In this document: in pieces, positions 33,090 through 43,520 of the stretch
Layout of the letters: each line of letters begins with the position of its first letter
Position numbering within the stretch: the stretch's first letter is position 1
Assembly (NCBI GenBank): GCA_016648135.1
Contig: JADDOH010023091.1
Coordinates: forward strand, 248,001-312,000
Length of the DNA: 64,000 nucleotides
DNA from: Agrypnia vestita
Lineage: Eukaryota > Arthropoda > Insecta > Trichoptera > Phryganeidae
Direction: 5' to 3'
The notes under the pieces: generated by a model
The model's database searches: none
Seen by the model: the letters and a program-made list of their open reading frames with translations, nothing else
What the model was told of the DNA's origin: nothing
Position numbers and translations under genes: made by a program

Positions 33090-33380
33090 ACTACTACCGC
33101 AGCCTCAAGTCGCACAGACAGGAGGGTCTAGTCATGTGGGGGATTAAAATTTTAAGAAATATAATTGTTGCTCCGTATTTGCTAGAGAATTACGGCCTAT
33201 TTGTACCAAATAATTATTTGCGAGATCGAGGTCACTCGCTATTTCGTGTCCCAAAATGCAGAACGGATGTAATAAATAAGCACACCATAACGCGTAGTGT
33301 GCAACTCTTAAATGGACTGAGCGATCATGTCGATGTATTTAATGATAGCATCAAGCAGAGGATCGCCTGTATATAGGTAC
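33090..33380 (+). mobile_element. LINE C-terminal fragment
   Basis: Read from 33098, before the first ATG at 33134, the plus frame gives 'RSLKSHRQEGLVMWG', then 'VPNNYLRDRGHSLFRVPKCR', then 'NGLSDHVDVFND', and stops at 33374. The pattern 'RSL..RR....' / 'PELL....YVPN.Y.R.R.H.LF.VP..RT' / 'LN.L....D.F' is the C-terminus of a common insect non-LTR retrotransposon. The rest of the element is missing. Short TTTA tracts follow, then an unrelated SINE. Confidence 0.65.
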
Positions 33381-33455
33381 TCACTCCGATTTATAACTTT
33401 CATAGTAAATGGAGCAATCTGTTATTTATTTATTTAATTTCAACGGTTTACACCT

Positions 33456-33654
33456 TTTTTTAAATTTTTTTTTTTTTTAAATACAGATGTGAACACGGAA
33501 TACGTGTCACATCAATATTCTTACTATTTTCAAACTAAGCTAAACGCTTGTGCTATGAAAATAGGACTAACTTGCTAGTCTGGAGTGAGGTTCGAACCCG
33601 CAACCTTTGGATCACGAGGCCAGTGTCCTAACCACAAGACCAACAAGCTACTTA
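33456..33654 (-). mobile_element. tRNA-derived SINE, copy 1
   Basis: On the minus strand a tRNA-like head opens the element: TTGGTCTTGTGGTTAGGACA (A box region), then GGTTGCGGGTTCGAACC (B box GGGTTCGAACC). A unique body follows, then a poly-A tail seen as poly-T at 33458-33478. A second copy lies 450 bases away in the same orientation. It is non-coding and would be transcribed by RNA polymerase III if active. Confidence 0.85.
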
Positions 33655-33854
33655 TTAAAATAAAATAAGAAACTTATATGTCTACATGACAGTGTATATT
33701 ATAAATTTGAATAATATCTGCTTACGTGATCATTTAAAAATGTACACTGTAAAAATCTAAATTAAAAAAAAATATAATGCCATTAATTATCTGTTGCGAT
33801 TAGAATGGTTTTACTAACATGTTCATTTTTTTATATTATTTATTTTATATAGCT

Positions 33855-33904
33855 AAAATGTCAATATTCTTACGATTTTCAAACAAAGTTTATCGCCCGT
33901 GCCA
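33855..33904 (-). mobile_element. SINE body fragment
   Basis: GTCAATATTCTTACGATTTTC and the following 25 bases match the middle of the SINE copies on each side, without head or tail. It shows that the local SINE cluster arose in several steps. Confidence 0.6.
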
Positions 33905-34115
33905 TTTTTTTTTTTTTTTTTTTTTTTTTTCTTTTAAAAAAAATAGAGATGCGAACACGGAATACGTGTCACATCAATATTCTTACTATTTTCAAACTAA
34001 GCTAAACGCTTGTGCTATGAAAATAGGACTAACTTGCCGATCTGGAGTGAGGTTCGAACCAGTGACGTTTGGATCACGAGGCGAGAGTCCTAACCACAAG
34101 ACCAACAAGCTACTC
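33905..34115 (-). mobile_element. tRNA-derived SINE, copy 2
   Basis: Nearly identical to copy 1 over the body (shared GTGTCACATCAATATTCTTA block). The head reads GGTCTTGTGGTTAGGACTC and the B box is GGTTCGAACC. The poly-T run at 33906-33931 is 26 bases long on the plus strand. The intact tail suggests recent insertion. Confidence 0.85.
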
Positions 34116-34205
34116 TATATATATATATAAATAGGACTACTTAGGTGGTCTCCTGGAACGAGGCTCAAACCACCAAGAACTTACTACATCACAAGGCGAA
34201 CTTTT
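34116..34205 (-). mobile_element. Decayed tRNA-like SINE head
   Basis: On the minus strand CGCCTTGTGATGTAGTAAG and TGGTTTGAGCCTCGTTCC resemble diverged A and B boxes of the same SINE type. It adjoins copy 2. Confidence is low. Confidence 0.4.
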
Positions 34206-37200
34206 TAGCAACTTGAATATGAAACTATTCCTATACATATATACATAATGCTGATATCTTTTAATCACATAGTCTTGATAAATAGTTTGATTCCACTTAA
34301 AAATAAATTACCTAATATTAATCTCGTTCATCTTTCAAAGAGACAGACAAAAAACTTCAAATAAATATGTAGATAATTTGGCCCTTTTATTAAAAGTAAT
34401 TTAAATGTTATTTACCTGGGTCGGCGTTGGCTGGTCATGTGGTCCCGGAAATTATCCCAACATGTGACGGACACTAATGTTTGTTTTAATAACGCAAGCA
34501 CTATTCAAATCATTCACCATTCATCAGATCGTATTATGAATTCGATGACTCTAGAATTCTAGACAAACACTTCGATTATTTTTCTTTGGCCAATCGCATA
34601 CTCAGTCGTAATAACCTTTAAAATAATAAATTAAAACACGTACAGTAAATATTTGAAAGTCACGCGAGAATATACCATAAATATCCCAGATGCAGCATTC
34701 TATTTTGCACTTTAAATACTCAAAAATACTTAAAAAGTATATTTATTAATTCATTTGTAAATATTTGAATGTGCCTAAAACCAAAAAAAAACAAAAATTA
34801 AGAAAAATACAATTTAATTATGGAGAAAATTGATTCAGGTAATAAAATTTCATGCAGAAAAGTACTCTGTTTTATATTCATTTGTCATCTAGAAGCTTTT
34901 AAAAACATGTGTCACACGAGAATGTCGGAATTAACTTAAACACGCATAACAAGAGCTTTGAATGTACGACAACTTGAAACGATTGATCTCCAGCTGATGA
35001 TTTATTGTATAATTTTGTCAGGAGATCATGACACTCAATGGAACAGCGAGTCATTTGTGATGATAAATTGTTACAAGTGGGAAAAAACCCTTTCTAGTAT
35101 CTGACGTTAGCATTTTAATAACACACTGAGTTGTGGTATTTTGAGAGGAGTATTATGAAGAATTTTCAATTAACTATCATTGTGGATTTTAATATGAAGG
35201 CTGCGCTTCATTTTCATTTATGAATGATGCTGTTGTCACGTAGTGCATCAGCGGATGATTAATTATTCAAACGGCGTTCTAAGTATATTTACACATTTTA
35301 CTGGTTTCGATAAATATTGAATGAATTGAAAAACTTTATTTATTTGATTAAAAATACTGTTCTCTCGGTGTAATAAAAACCAAGCAGTAGCGCAAATTAA
35401 TAATTTTATAAAATTTGAATGGTTTATGAAACAGAAATAATATTTTTTATTACTTAAACCGATAGTTGAAACCGAATTTCATAATAAAACACTCAGTTGA
35501 AATCACCACAAACTTTTGCCAACCCTTATAAAAATATTTTAGTAATTTAAATAGCACTATTACATGTAACGGCGGCGTTATTTGAAAGTGAGCTCTTCCC
35601 ACCTCTTAGCATCGAAGGTAACTGGTCTTCTCTCGATTTCCCGGCTTGAGCCACCCCCGCGGGAGGGTAAGGAAAGCTCACCCCCATTTTTGACAATTTT
35701 CCACGTAGGGAGATATACACAGCGAAAACTTATCTTTTAAATTCTTTCAACCGAAATATTGAAAGGCAAGTGTACAGTGTCACTGTAAAATATTTATAAA
35801 GATTCAAATATATATTAAATTGTATTATATAAATGATTAAACATTATTCAAAATGATAACTCATCTCAAGGGCTGAATGGCCTACAATCATATCTTTAAG
35901 TGAAGTTAAGTATTCCCTTTGGAAAAATGAGGCATGTGAATATTTTCTGATACATAATTCACGAAACGTGATTTTTTTATTAACATGAAACTGAAATAAC
36001 GATTTGTTGTGAAATAAAATGTATTATGGTTATTTTGAGTAAATAGAAACGTAAGATATATTAGTACGTAACTTTAAAATACTGAAAAGAAAGGATCAAT
36101 AGTTTTTAATCCAATAAAAGCCATATTTTCTTGATTTTCAAATTGTTTCCTTTGTTTAAAATTTACAAAGGGTAAACTAATTTTATATTATATATTGAGA
36201 ATTTTTTTCTAAATACTTTAATAATTACATAAAATACCTACTATTCCCGCGAGAGAAAAGGATTCATAAAATCTATAAAGAGGAAATGGAGATAGATTTT
36301 TTTTATATAATAAAATAAACAATTTATTATATAAAATCGTAATGTAAAAAAATGACGAAATAATCCAAAAATGAAAATAAAATTAAATATTTTGCATAAA
36401 CTGTAGAATTTTTCGCGCGCTTGCTGTACGATCAGGTACTAAAGTTTGCGTAAAGTTTTGTAGGTGAACGACTGCGATATCAGAATCAAGTACCTACTAG
36501 TAGGTACGTGACATTTCGCAAGATATACCATTTATTTTAGAAAGTTTAACTTTATGCTCCTGCTTTCTTTAAATTGATTTATTTGAATATTAGAAAAATT
36601 CACGAAAATAATGATATGAAATGTTATGTCTAGACCAAAAAATATGCATCGAAATTTTTAACATGGCCTTTAATTTAAGTACTTCTACAACAGTAGTATG
36701 GATTTGTAAAGAATGTTTTTTTCTATTACTAATTCCTTATATAATAATAATTATGATTTAACATTTTCGTTATCATTTACTTTACTATGAACATCTTTGC
36801 TATCCATTTTCTATTTAATATATTTTATTTCGTTTGATTTCAGATAAAGAATATGAACTAGTATATCATCATATTAGTTGTTTAATGCAGCCAAATTTTA
36901 AATTAAATAATAAATTATACAAAACAGCATGTTAACCCATTATTTTAGTTACATCATCCTGAAATAAATAAGTAGTACAATTCATACATTATTTATCATA
37001 TCAGTTGTATTATTTGAAGACTCAGACAAAAGCTATAATAATTTAAGTAATAATGAAATCAAAGACAGCAATATTAAAATAATTAATTATTAAAAACACC
37101 ACTGCTATAACTAAAACATATGAAAACTACCACACATTCCAACTGAAAACAAACCATGCATTAGCGATTGATTTGCATTGTACTAAAACCATACAACGTT

Positions 37201-37430
37201 TTACAATATGACATTGACAATTTTCAAAAATAAGTATAAAACATATCAAGACGTACATAAACGTAACAAACACAAATTGCTTTTTTTTTTAATTTGTAAG
37301 CTTTCTGTATTTTTAATAAAGAAAAATAAATTGATTATCTTTTCTATTTTGTTTCTATGTCAAATATGTAAGGACACAAGTCAATATGTTCGATTCTCAT
37401 AACTCATGCGCATATTCATATACAGTGTTC
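34206..37430. other. 3.2 kb of AT-rich DNA without recognised elements
   Basis: No convincing ORFs. A GC-richer patch at 35570-35700 has donor-like GGTAAC and GGTAAGG sites but no coding pattern. A perfect 18-bp palindrome, GTACCTACTAGTAGGTAC, is at 36490-36507. Confidence 0.4.
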
Positions 37431-37435
37431 ATATA

Positions 37436-37812
37436 CAGTTCGGTGACTGACCGGTGATCGGTGTCGGAGCCTTTAATAGCATTAAATATGATCAATTTCG
37501 TCGACAAAACACCACTAGATGTCACTTTTTTCCAGCCATAATGAAATGGAAATGGTCTGTCAATTTACTAATATCTGCCCATATAGAGGTCCTATAAATA
37601 TCAAAGAGATCTCATTTGAAATATAAGATAATAAGGATCAATATAACGTTAAGTGTTTCACAAAAATTAAAAAAAAATACTAAAAATAAATGTTAAAAAT
37701 ACAAAAAAATTTTTTTTTAACATATAGGATGTGTTTTTGGTGAAATTGTTGGCGAAATTTTATGCTATTAAAGGCTCCGACACCGGTCACCGGACACTAA
37801 CCAGACACGCTG
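37436..37812. mobile_element. MITE with TA flanks, probably Tc1/mariner type
   Basis: Terminal regions are inverted repeats. From the left: CAG...GACCGGTGATCGGTGTCGG then AGCCTTTAATAGCATTAAA. From the right, inverted: CAGCGTGTC...GTCCGGTGACCGGTGTCGG then AGCCTTTAATAGCAT. TA lies on each side (37434-37435, 37813-37814). At 377 bp it is non-coding. Superfamily is inferred from the TA flanks only. Confidence 0.7.
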
Positions 37813-38279
37813 TATATCATTAACTTGTCTGTTATGTTTTCAATAAATAAATGCTGTTTTCACATGCCTCCTGGGTTTTTTATATTTTTCAGTAAAAAAG
37901 TATATTAAAACCGTGGTGGTGCAAAGGCTTGCATTGAACGTGATGGATTTGATCTGTCGTTGATTTACTTGAACAAGTGTTCTAAAACACCGTGATAAAA
38001 TTAAAAATAAAGGGAAAATAAAGAAATAGAATTTAATAATATTTTACTCCTATTCCAGGTAGCAAAACATTGATATATGGTCGGCATTTTCTAGTGAATA
38101 TGTTAATATTTCAAATGAATGCCATATAATTTAATTTAATTTTTTTTCTCCACTGCAAAGGCTTCCTAGACTAGTAAACAGATACGAGCAACCGGACGTC
38201 TTTGCCAATAACTTACTGTATATTATTCAAACATATATTAAAAGGTGTATTGAAAGATTACTAGTATTTGTCGAATTGG
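37813..38279. other. Unassigned AT-rich DNA
   Basis: Nothing recognised. Confidence 0.4.
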
Positions 38280-38612
38280 ACTTAAATAATTGATTTGTAT
38301 TTGTATGTATATTTTTTATTATAATATGACTTTCAAAGCTTGTGCTATATCTTTTCACTCTACATTATTACTTTTTTGTTTTCAAATTTTTATTATATTA
38401 TGTTTTTCTTATGCTTCTGCTTTTTATTATATATACTTGCTTTTTATTTATATTATATTTATAGGTATTTTAAGTATTTTTTTTATCTTTATGTCATTAT
38501 TATGTTTACGTGTTATTTTTTTTTCTTCTTTAAACTTTATATTCTGTTAATGTACAGTTCACTTTACCTATCTGTTGTAAAAGCCCTGTAGGGCGTTAAT
38601 AAATAAATAAAT
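38280..38612 (+). mobile_element. LINE-type 3' UTR and AAAT-repeat tail
   Basis: A T-rich stretch rich in TTTATTATAT and TTTTTCTTC leads to CCCTGTAGGGCGTTAATAAA and a repeated AAAT tail. This is a typical non-LTR 3' terminus with a small CCCTGTAGGG stem before the tail. The overlapping plus-strand ORFs (38290-38591) are hydrophobic only because the DNA is T-rich and should not be taken as membrane proteins. Confidence 0.5.
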
Positions 38613-38764
38613 GATAGGTACATAAAATTTAAATACACTCTCCATACGCTATTTAAAAATCAGTCACCAGCAGTGAAATCTATATACTGTTTCATGAGAA
38701 TGAGAATTTTGAAACATGGATGGTTTAGTTGTGATTAATTAAGTAAGTCGGATACATAAATTAT

Positions 38765-38945
38765 GCCATATATACAATTTTGCAAATTTGATAGATGTAT
38801 GGTCGATCGCGATTCGTGGACGTTACATTATGTAAAGTGATTACTTAAGCAAGGTGGACGCTCAAAAAGCCTTGTACACATACTTTCCCATACAAATAAC
38901 TTCGTTTTTGTGAGACATCTATAACTGAATACTGGAAATGAATAA
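38765..38945 (+). mobile_element. MITE of the GTGATCACTT family
   Basis: Contains GTGGACGTTACATTATGTAA, AGTGATTACTTAAGC and TGTGAGACATCTATAA in the order of the copy at 54535-54775. It is followed at 38928 by TGAATACTGGAAATGAATAA, which recurs inverted at 39480-39499. The MITE may thus be one arm of a bigger fold-back structure. Confidence 0.5.
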
Positions 38946-39180
38946 GCACAGAATGTTTATTTTAAGATAAATGGTAAAAAGGGAATAAAGTCTTTTTCGC
39001 TCTTTATGTGCACATATATATATTTATGTCACACATATTTTCATTAATATTTTCAACACTACCACACGTCGGTATCTTGTGTGCGTTAGTCATTTTCATA
39101 CTTAAAACTATAAAGTACTCGTGTGGTTTAGTGCCTTACGCATAAAAAAAATGTCGCGGCACTTATACTTACTTACTAAC

Positions 39181-39362
39181 TGCTAGCCGTCAAAAATGAC
39201 GGAACATCGGTTCGCGTCTTTGCTAAGCCCTGGTGTATATATTTGTAGCATCTTTTTGGCGCTCGAACCCTATCTCCGGCCGTTTAATTTGTTTTTTTCG
39301 CTGTGAATTGACAGACAGACGGACGGACTGACGGATAGATCGACAGACACGAAATTAGGAAA
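39181..39362 (+). mobile_element. SINE-like repeat (GACAGACA family), internally deleted
   Basis: Reads TGCTAGCCGTCAAAAATGAC, CGGTTCGCGTCTTTGCTAAG, TAGCATCTTTTTGGCG, then jumps directly to CTCGAACCCTATCTCCGGCC, TTTTCGCTGTGAATT and a GACAGACAGACGGACGGAC tail. It lacks the tRNA-like middle that is kept in the copy at 56985-57262. Confidence 0.75.
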
Positions 39363-39586
39363 CTAGGAAATTAACACAGATGCGACTTCAGTGCAGTGTT
39401 CAATGTATTGATGATGACATATAGTACTTACTAATCTATAAACTTATGTTAAAAAAAATATTTTTGGCACTCAGTGCGTTATTCATTTCCAGTATTCAAT
39501 TTATCTTAATTAATAATCATCCCCCTGCGGATAAAATCCGACAGTATTATTTTCTTAAAAATAATTTTAATTTTTTGTACAGTTAC

Positions 39587-39666
39587 CTGGAATAGAGGTG
39601 TTCTTGAGCAGCGAGCATGAGGCAAGTGAAGATATCCAATGGATGTCTTATCGGGTGGTGCGGGAG
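39587..39666 (-). other. Possible 80-bp exon
   Basis: On the minus strand a pyrimidine-rich run (CTCCTCCCCCCGCCGCCCG) ends in CAG, followed by 80 bases of open sequence and a CAG-GTAACT donor-like site. The surrounding DNA is markedly GC-rich for this window. No protein family is recognised and no partner exon was found, so this is a candidate only. The plus strand is also open here (39617-39853). Confidence 0.22.
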
Positions 39667-41442
39667 GCTGCGGGCGGCGGGGGGAGGAGAGGTCGGAAGT
39701 TTTAGCGGAACCAAACGGAGACGAGAAACTTCCAAGTGTCCCGTCAATCGCACTGGCGGAAATGCGGTAGAGAAAATAAATATGAAATGCAAGGACCTAC
39801 GAACGACATATAAAGTTGAAAATGTTTTACATCAACGAGCGACTGGATTCTGAATGTCAAAGGGAAGGAACATCTTTTCTGTTTACCCGATCTGTATGGC
39901 GACACGTTTCGTATTACGACATTTATTGTGAAATTCGGCTAAATCCAAGATCATGGTACCATTGCATATACAACGAAAATTACTTATTATTATATTTCAC
40001 TATATTATTGAATGTGCTAATAACAAAATGAAAGATAATTTACGTTTAAATAGTAAGTATTAAATAAAATATTACACTTTAAAGTTTCGAAAAATGCACT
40101 GCATATTTTGAAATTTCTCAGGCAATATATGAGGTTAGGTTAGGTTAGTTTATTAGGTTTGGTTTGTTTAATTTAGATTACGATTATTTTAGTTAGATTA
40201 AATTAACAGGACCTTAAATTATATAGTGAAATACTTATTTTCATTGTATGAACAACTGAACCATATTCTTGGATTATTCATGAAATTCTACTACGTCAAG
40301 TATCATCATCTAACCACTGCATGAAAGCCTCACTTTTCATTGTCTAATATATTATTCGTTACTACCGTATTTTAGAGTACAATTTACGCTTACCTTCTCG
40401 ATGGATCGCTCGTCTATAGCGAATTAGGATCTTTAGTTAGTATCTTTGCGGACGTGATTGGGTATCATAAGAGGAAAAGACTCGTTTGTTGATTTTGCAT
40501 ATTAATTCTGCATTTAAGTTATTTATTTATTATATTGTATTGTGATGATATAGGGGGATGGTAAGAGGCGGGTGGCAAATTTTGGTTGTTCCATCCAATA
40601 TGTAGAATTCAGTACGGGACCAAGCATACTCGTTTCCGCAATACAGCTTGAGAAAGCTCTTCAGCTTTCAAGTCACTCAACTAACTAATCAACTAACATA
40701 TTAATAACACAGTTTTAAATAAAAGCTCTATACTAGCGTAATGAAATTGAAATTGTCGTGTGTGAATTATAAATTTTATAATTTTTATTAAAAAAATAAA
40801 ATATATAGAAGCTACGTCGTAGCTAAATTTTTGAAAGTTGAGTAGAAATTCGAAAGCATAAAAGCTTACGATGAATATGACGTTTCGAATTGAGAATTCG
40901 AGTTAACCATAAATTTCTGATACAAAAAACTGTAAGACGCTTAAACGCTGTTCATACAGTTTCTCTGAAAAAGTAAAGACAAACAGATGTTTGGTTTTGT
41001 AATTTATATTTAATATCACCTGAAAATTTACTGCAGTATAAAATTTTTTACGGAATAAATGTAAATAGAGGGGATTGGTTCTCGGAGGTCAAAAAATATT
41101 TTTTATGTACACACAAATTAACTGCCATGACATTTATCGATATTACGCCACGAGCTAAATTGTAATTATTCTGTTGAGACATTAGTTTACCAGTTAGTAT
41201 TATGACGTTAATTTAAAAGATTAAAAAATACTGCAAAATTAATTACTGAAATGAAAATCAAATCATTTATTTTATAAATACTAGATATTACGCATATTAT
41301 TAAAGATATTATATTGAAACTAAAAACAAAAAATATTATAAAATATATTATGAATTTTTCGAACAGGTGAGTTATAATCCTGCGAAGCGTACATTCCGCC
41401 AGTGAACAATCAAGTTTTCAGGAGTTGTGACTGTGCTTTCAG
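39667..41442. other. Unassigned DNA
   Basis: Contains three GGTTA (TTAGG-type) repeats at 40133-40147, too few to call telomeric. No gene or element is recognised. Confidence 0.4.
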
Positions 41443-41624
41443 AGCTGGGGACCCCCACCCCCTCACCCTTGGGGGAGGATGCCCCCGCCCACCAACCCTA
41501 CCCGCGCCCCCGAGGAGGGGGAGGGTCGCCCCTTGTTGATAGCGCTAGTTACAAAGAATGTGTTCAGCTAAAAGTTTCGCTATCAAATGCTAAAGAAAAC
41601 ACTTCCCCGATCATTCCTCTGTAA
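41443..41624 (+). other. Possible proline-rich exon in a GC island
   Basis: A compact GC-rich block (about 41443-41545) in AT-rich DNA begins directly after TGACTGTGCTTTCAG, a fair splice acceptor. It stays open for 60 codons to a TAA at 41622. The peptide starts 'ELGTPTPSPLGEDAPAHQPY', rich in Pro and Gly, then turns ordinary ('YKECVQLKVSLSNAKENTS'). The C-rich codons contrast with the flanks, as in GC-rich exons of AT-rich insect genomes. No family is recognised. It could equally be a GC-rich repeat. Confidence 0.3.
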
Positions 41625-42480
41625 ATATCTGATTCCAAATTATTGGACTTTACCAGACATCGAACAACAAGTACAAATGAACAAGAAGAATGGCATTTCA
41701 GTGCATACTTTCTACACACGAATACGTTGGAAAATTTTTCATTTTATTTTAATCTCTCAAGATTAAGACTCAATTACAGTTCCTTCATTATATTACGCTA
41801 CGAATTCTTATAGTTCTGTACACTCTGCATTGCCAGTAAGAAAATAGTCCGTACGACCGTCGCTTGGCGGTGTCATACGAAAAGACGGCAGCGTGACAGT
41901 TACCTTTTGAATATGTAATATGGCGGAGATGTGTCAGATTATATATTTAAATCAATATTGTTTCTGTGTACTGTGGTAGAACACTTTACTTTTTTTGATA
42001 ATAAATTATGCATTTAAAATTGTAAAACAGGCTTTATATAAAATAATCAAAATAATAAGCAATCGAAGATTATCCCAACGAAATATACATAGATGAAGAT
42101 CCGTTTCTTCATTATTTAAACAATGCTATGACAATATATTGATAAATCATAAGCCAGTTTATTTAAGTGAATTGCAAATAAATTTTGTATTTGAATACAA
42201 TGCTTTTTCGAGCCATTTTAATTTATTCGTTTCATTTTGGTTCGAAACGTTAATCTTCTTTTCAGGTCAGTCGAGAAACATTAATAATAGCATTATAAAA
42301 AAATCATCTTCTTCTAATAATTATTACATCCCGTTAGACCTGTATCTGTATAAACTGCATTATGTTGGAAACTTACATCCTAGGTGATGTATAAATTAAA
42401 CTGCAAGCTAACTCACTGACTACGGTGGATCAATTAGGTACTGTAAAAGTTTGTATCAATTTGGTGTATACTAAAAGTTC
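41625..42480. other. Unassigned AT-rich DNA
   Basis: No element or gene recognised. The frame 42139-42387 has no visible domain. Confidence 0.4.
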
Positions 42481-42559
42481 ATTTAAAGCAGATATTTTTT
42501 TACGAAAATGGGTGGTTCGACGACAACCGGCCCTAAGGGTTTTATTATCTTGGATCTTG

Positions 42560-42690
42560 TATCAACTTGGATTTTAGTAATCTTTCGCCAAAACCATAGA
42601 TTTTTACGAAAACGGTTGTGTGACTGACGAAAAACGCAATAATCGATGATCTGTCCGGGAAGGTGCATTACCATTACGCCACATCAATAA
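42560..42690 (-). mobile_element. tRNA-like SINE head, minus copy
   Basis: On the minus strand TGATGTGGCGTAATGGTAAT then CACCTTCCCGGACAGAT, nearly identical to the plus-strand head at 43018-43055. After that the two copies diverge. TGGCGTAATGG fits the RNA polymerase III A box consensus. The body extends to an unknown point. Confidence 0.55.
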
Positions 42691-42834
42691 AAATAGTAAT
42701 TTGTGACTACTGTACTGAGTTAAAAAATGGATTGCTTAAAATGGAAATGGATAATAAAATTAAACTTATAGATAAGGTCGATATATTGTAATATTGTCCA
42801 CATGTCTCTTTTATACTTTAATTCTTTAGTTCTT

Positions 42835-42995
42835 CTACTTTAATTTAGCTTGTAAATACTCCTCGAGCTAAGCCTTCTAAGCTAAGCTCGAGCTTTGGCT
42901 CATATTATGGGGAGTATAATGTCTGTAAAAATGTTATAATATAGAATCAATTTATCATAAAAAAAACATGTATAAATAAATAAATATAATAATAA
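42835..42995 (+). other. Possible LINE 3' tail
   Basis: TTAAT-rich sequence with GCTCGAGCTT repeats, then a TAAATAAATAAATATAATAATAAT tail region resembling the microsatellite tails of non-LTR elements. There is no coding evidence. Confidence 0.25.
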
Positions 42996-43014
42996 TAATA
43001 TGGAAGGAAATGCA

Positions 43015-43170
43015 CGAGGCTGATGTGGCGTAATGGTAATGTACCTTCCCGGATAGATAGGTTCGAGTCTCGGTAGCAGCTAAATATTTTTTCGGTGATT
43101 TGATTTTTCTGTGTGCCATTTTAATTGATGAATAAATTTGGTATTAAAATTCACAGAACTTTGGTCTGGA
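43015..43170 (+). mobile_element. tRNA-derived SINE head, plus copy
   Basis: GCTGATGTGGCGTAATGGTA opens a near-complete tRNA-like fold: A box TGGCGTAATGG, B box GGTTCGAGTCT, and 3' side GTAGCAGC pairing with 5' GCTGATG except for one mismatch. AT-rich sequence follows. Because the acceptor halves still pair, it could be a tRNA pseudogene; the inverted relative at 42560-42690 favours a SINE. Confidence 0.6.
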
Positions 43171-43224
43171 ATTACAACTTCACAATAAAAATGAGTTCTT
43201 TAACATAACATTATTTATATATTT

Positions 43225-43520
43225 ATACATAATAAAAAGCCTGTCAAATGTCGAATGTAGGATGCGTAAATACATGGTTCACGTCTTAGTTAAGCCCCGC
43301 TCTTGCAATGTGTAGTGTATAATATAGTATATTTTTGACGTGCAATGGAGAAGCGGCGGTTGGTATGTCAGTTAGTTGCCGCGTTGCCGTCCGTGCTTCC
43401 ATACTTCGAGTCTTTCTCCAGCTATTTAATTTTGTTTTTAGTCGTAAATTCCAGATACAGAGTTACGGGACAGACCGAACGAAATTATTATATTAAGATT
43501 ATTCTATTGTACGTTGACTC
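43225..43520 (+). mobile_element. SINE-like repeat (GACAGACA family), diverged
   Basis: ATGGTTCACGTCTTAGTTAAG, TTTGACGTGCAATGGAGAAG, TTGCCGTCCGTGC, CTTCGAGTCTTTCTCCAGC and ACAGACCGAACGAAATTATT occur in the family order. It matches the minus copy at 61553-61770 better than the others, which points to a subfamily. Confidence 0.6.

Noticed and set aside
33580..33650. Functional tRNA gene on the minus strand
   Set aside because: A and B boxes are present but the acceptor stem does not close, and body plus poly-A tail mark it as a SINE with a second copy nearby.
38290..38591. Two overlapping hydrophobic ORFs that look like membrane proteins
   Set aside because: Phe/Leu/Ile/Tyr richness comes from T-rich DNA of a LINE-type 3' UTR; both frames show it and a tail follows.
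40133..40147. Telomeric TTAGG array
   Set aside because: Only three units, with no TRAS/SART-type elements nearby; chance or tiny interstitial repeat.
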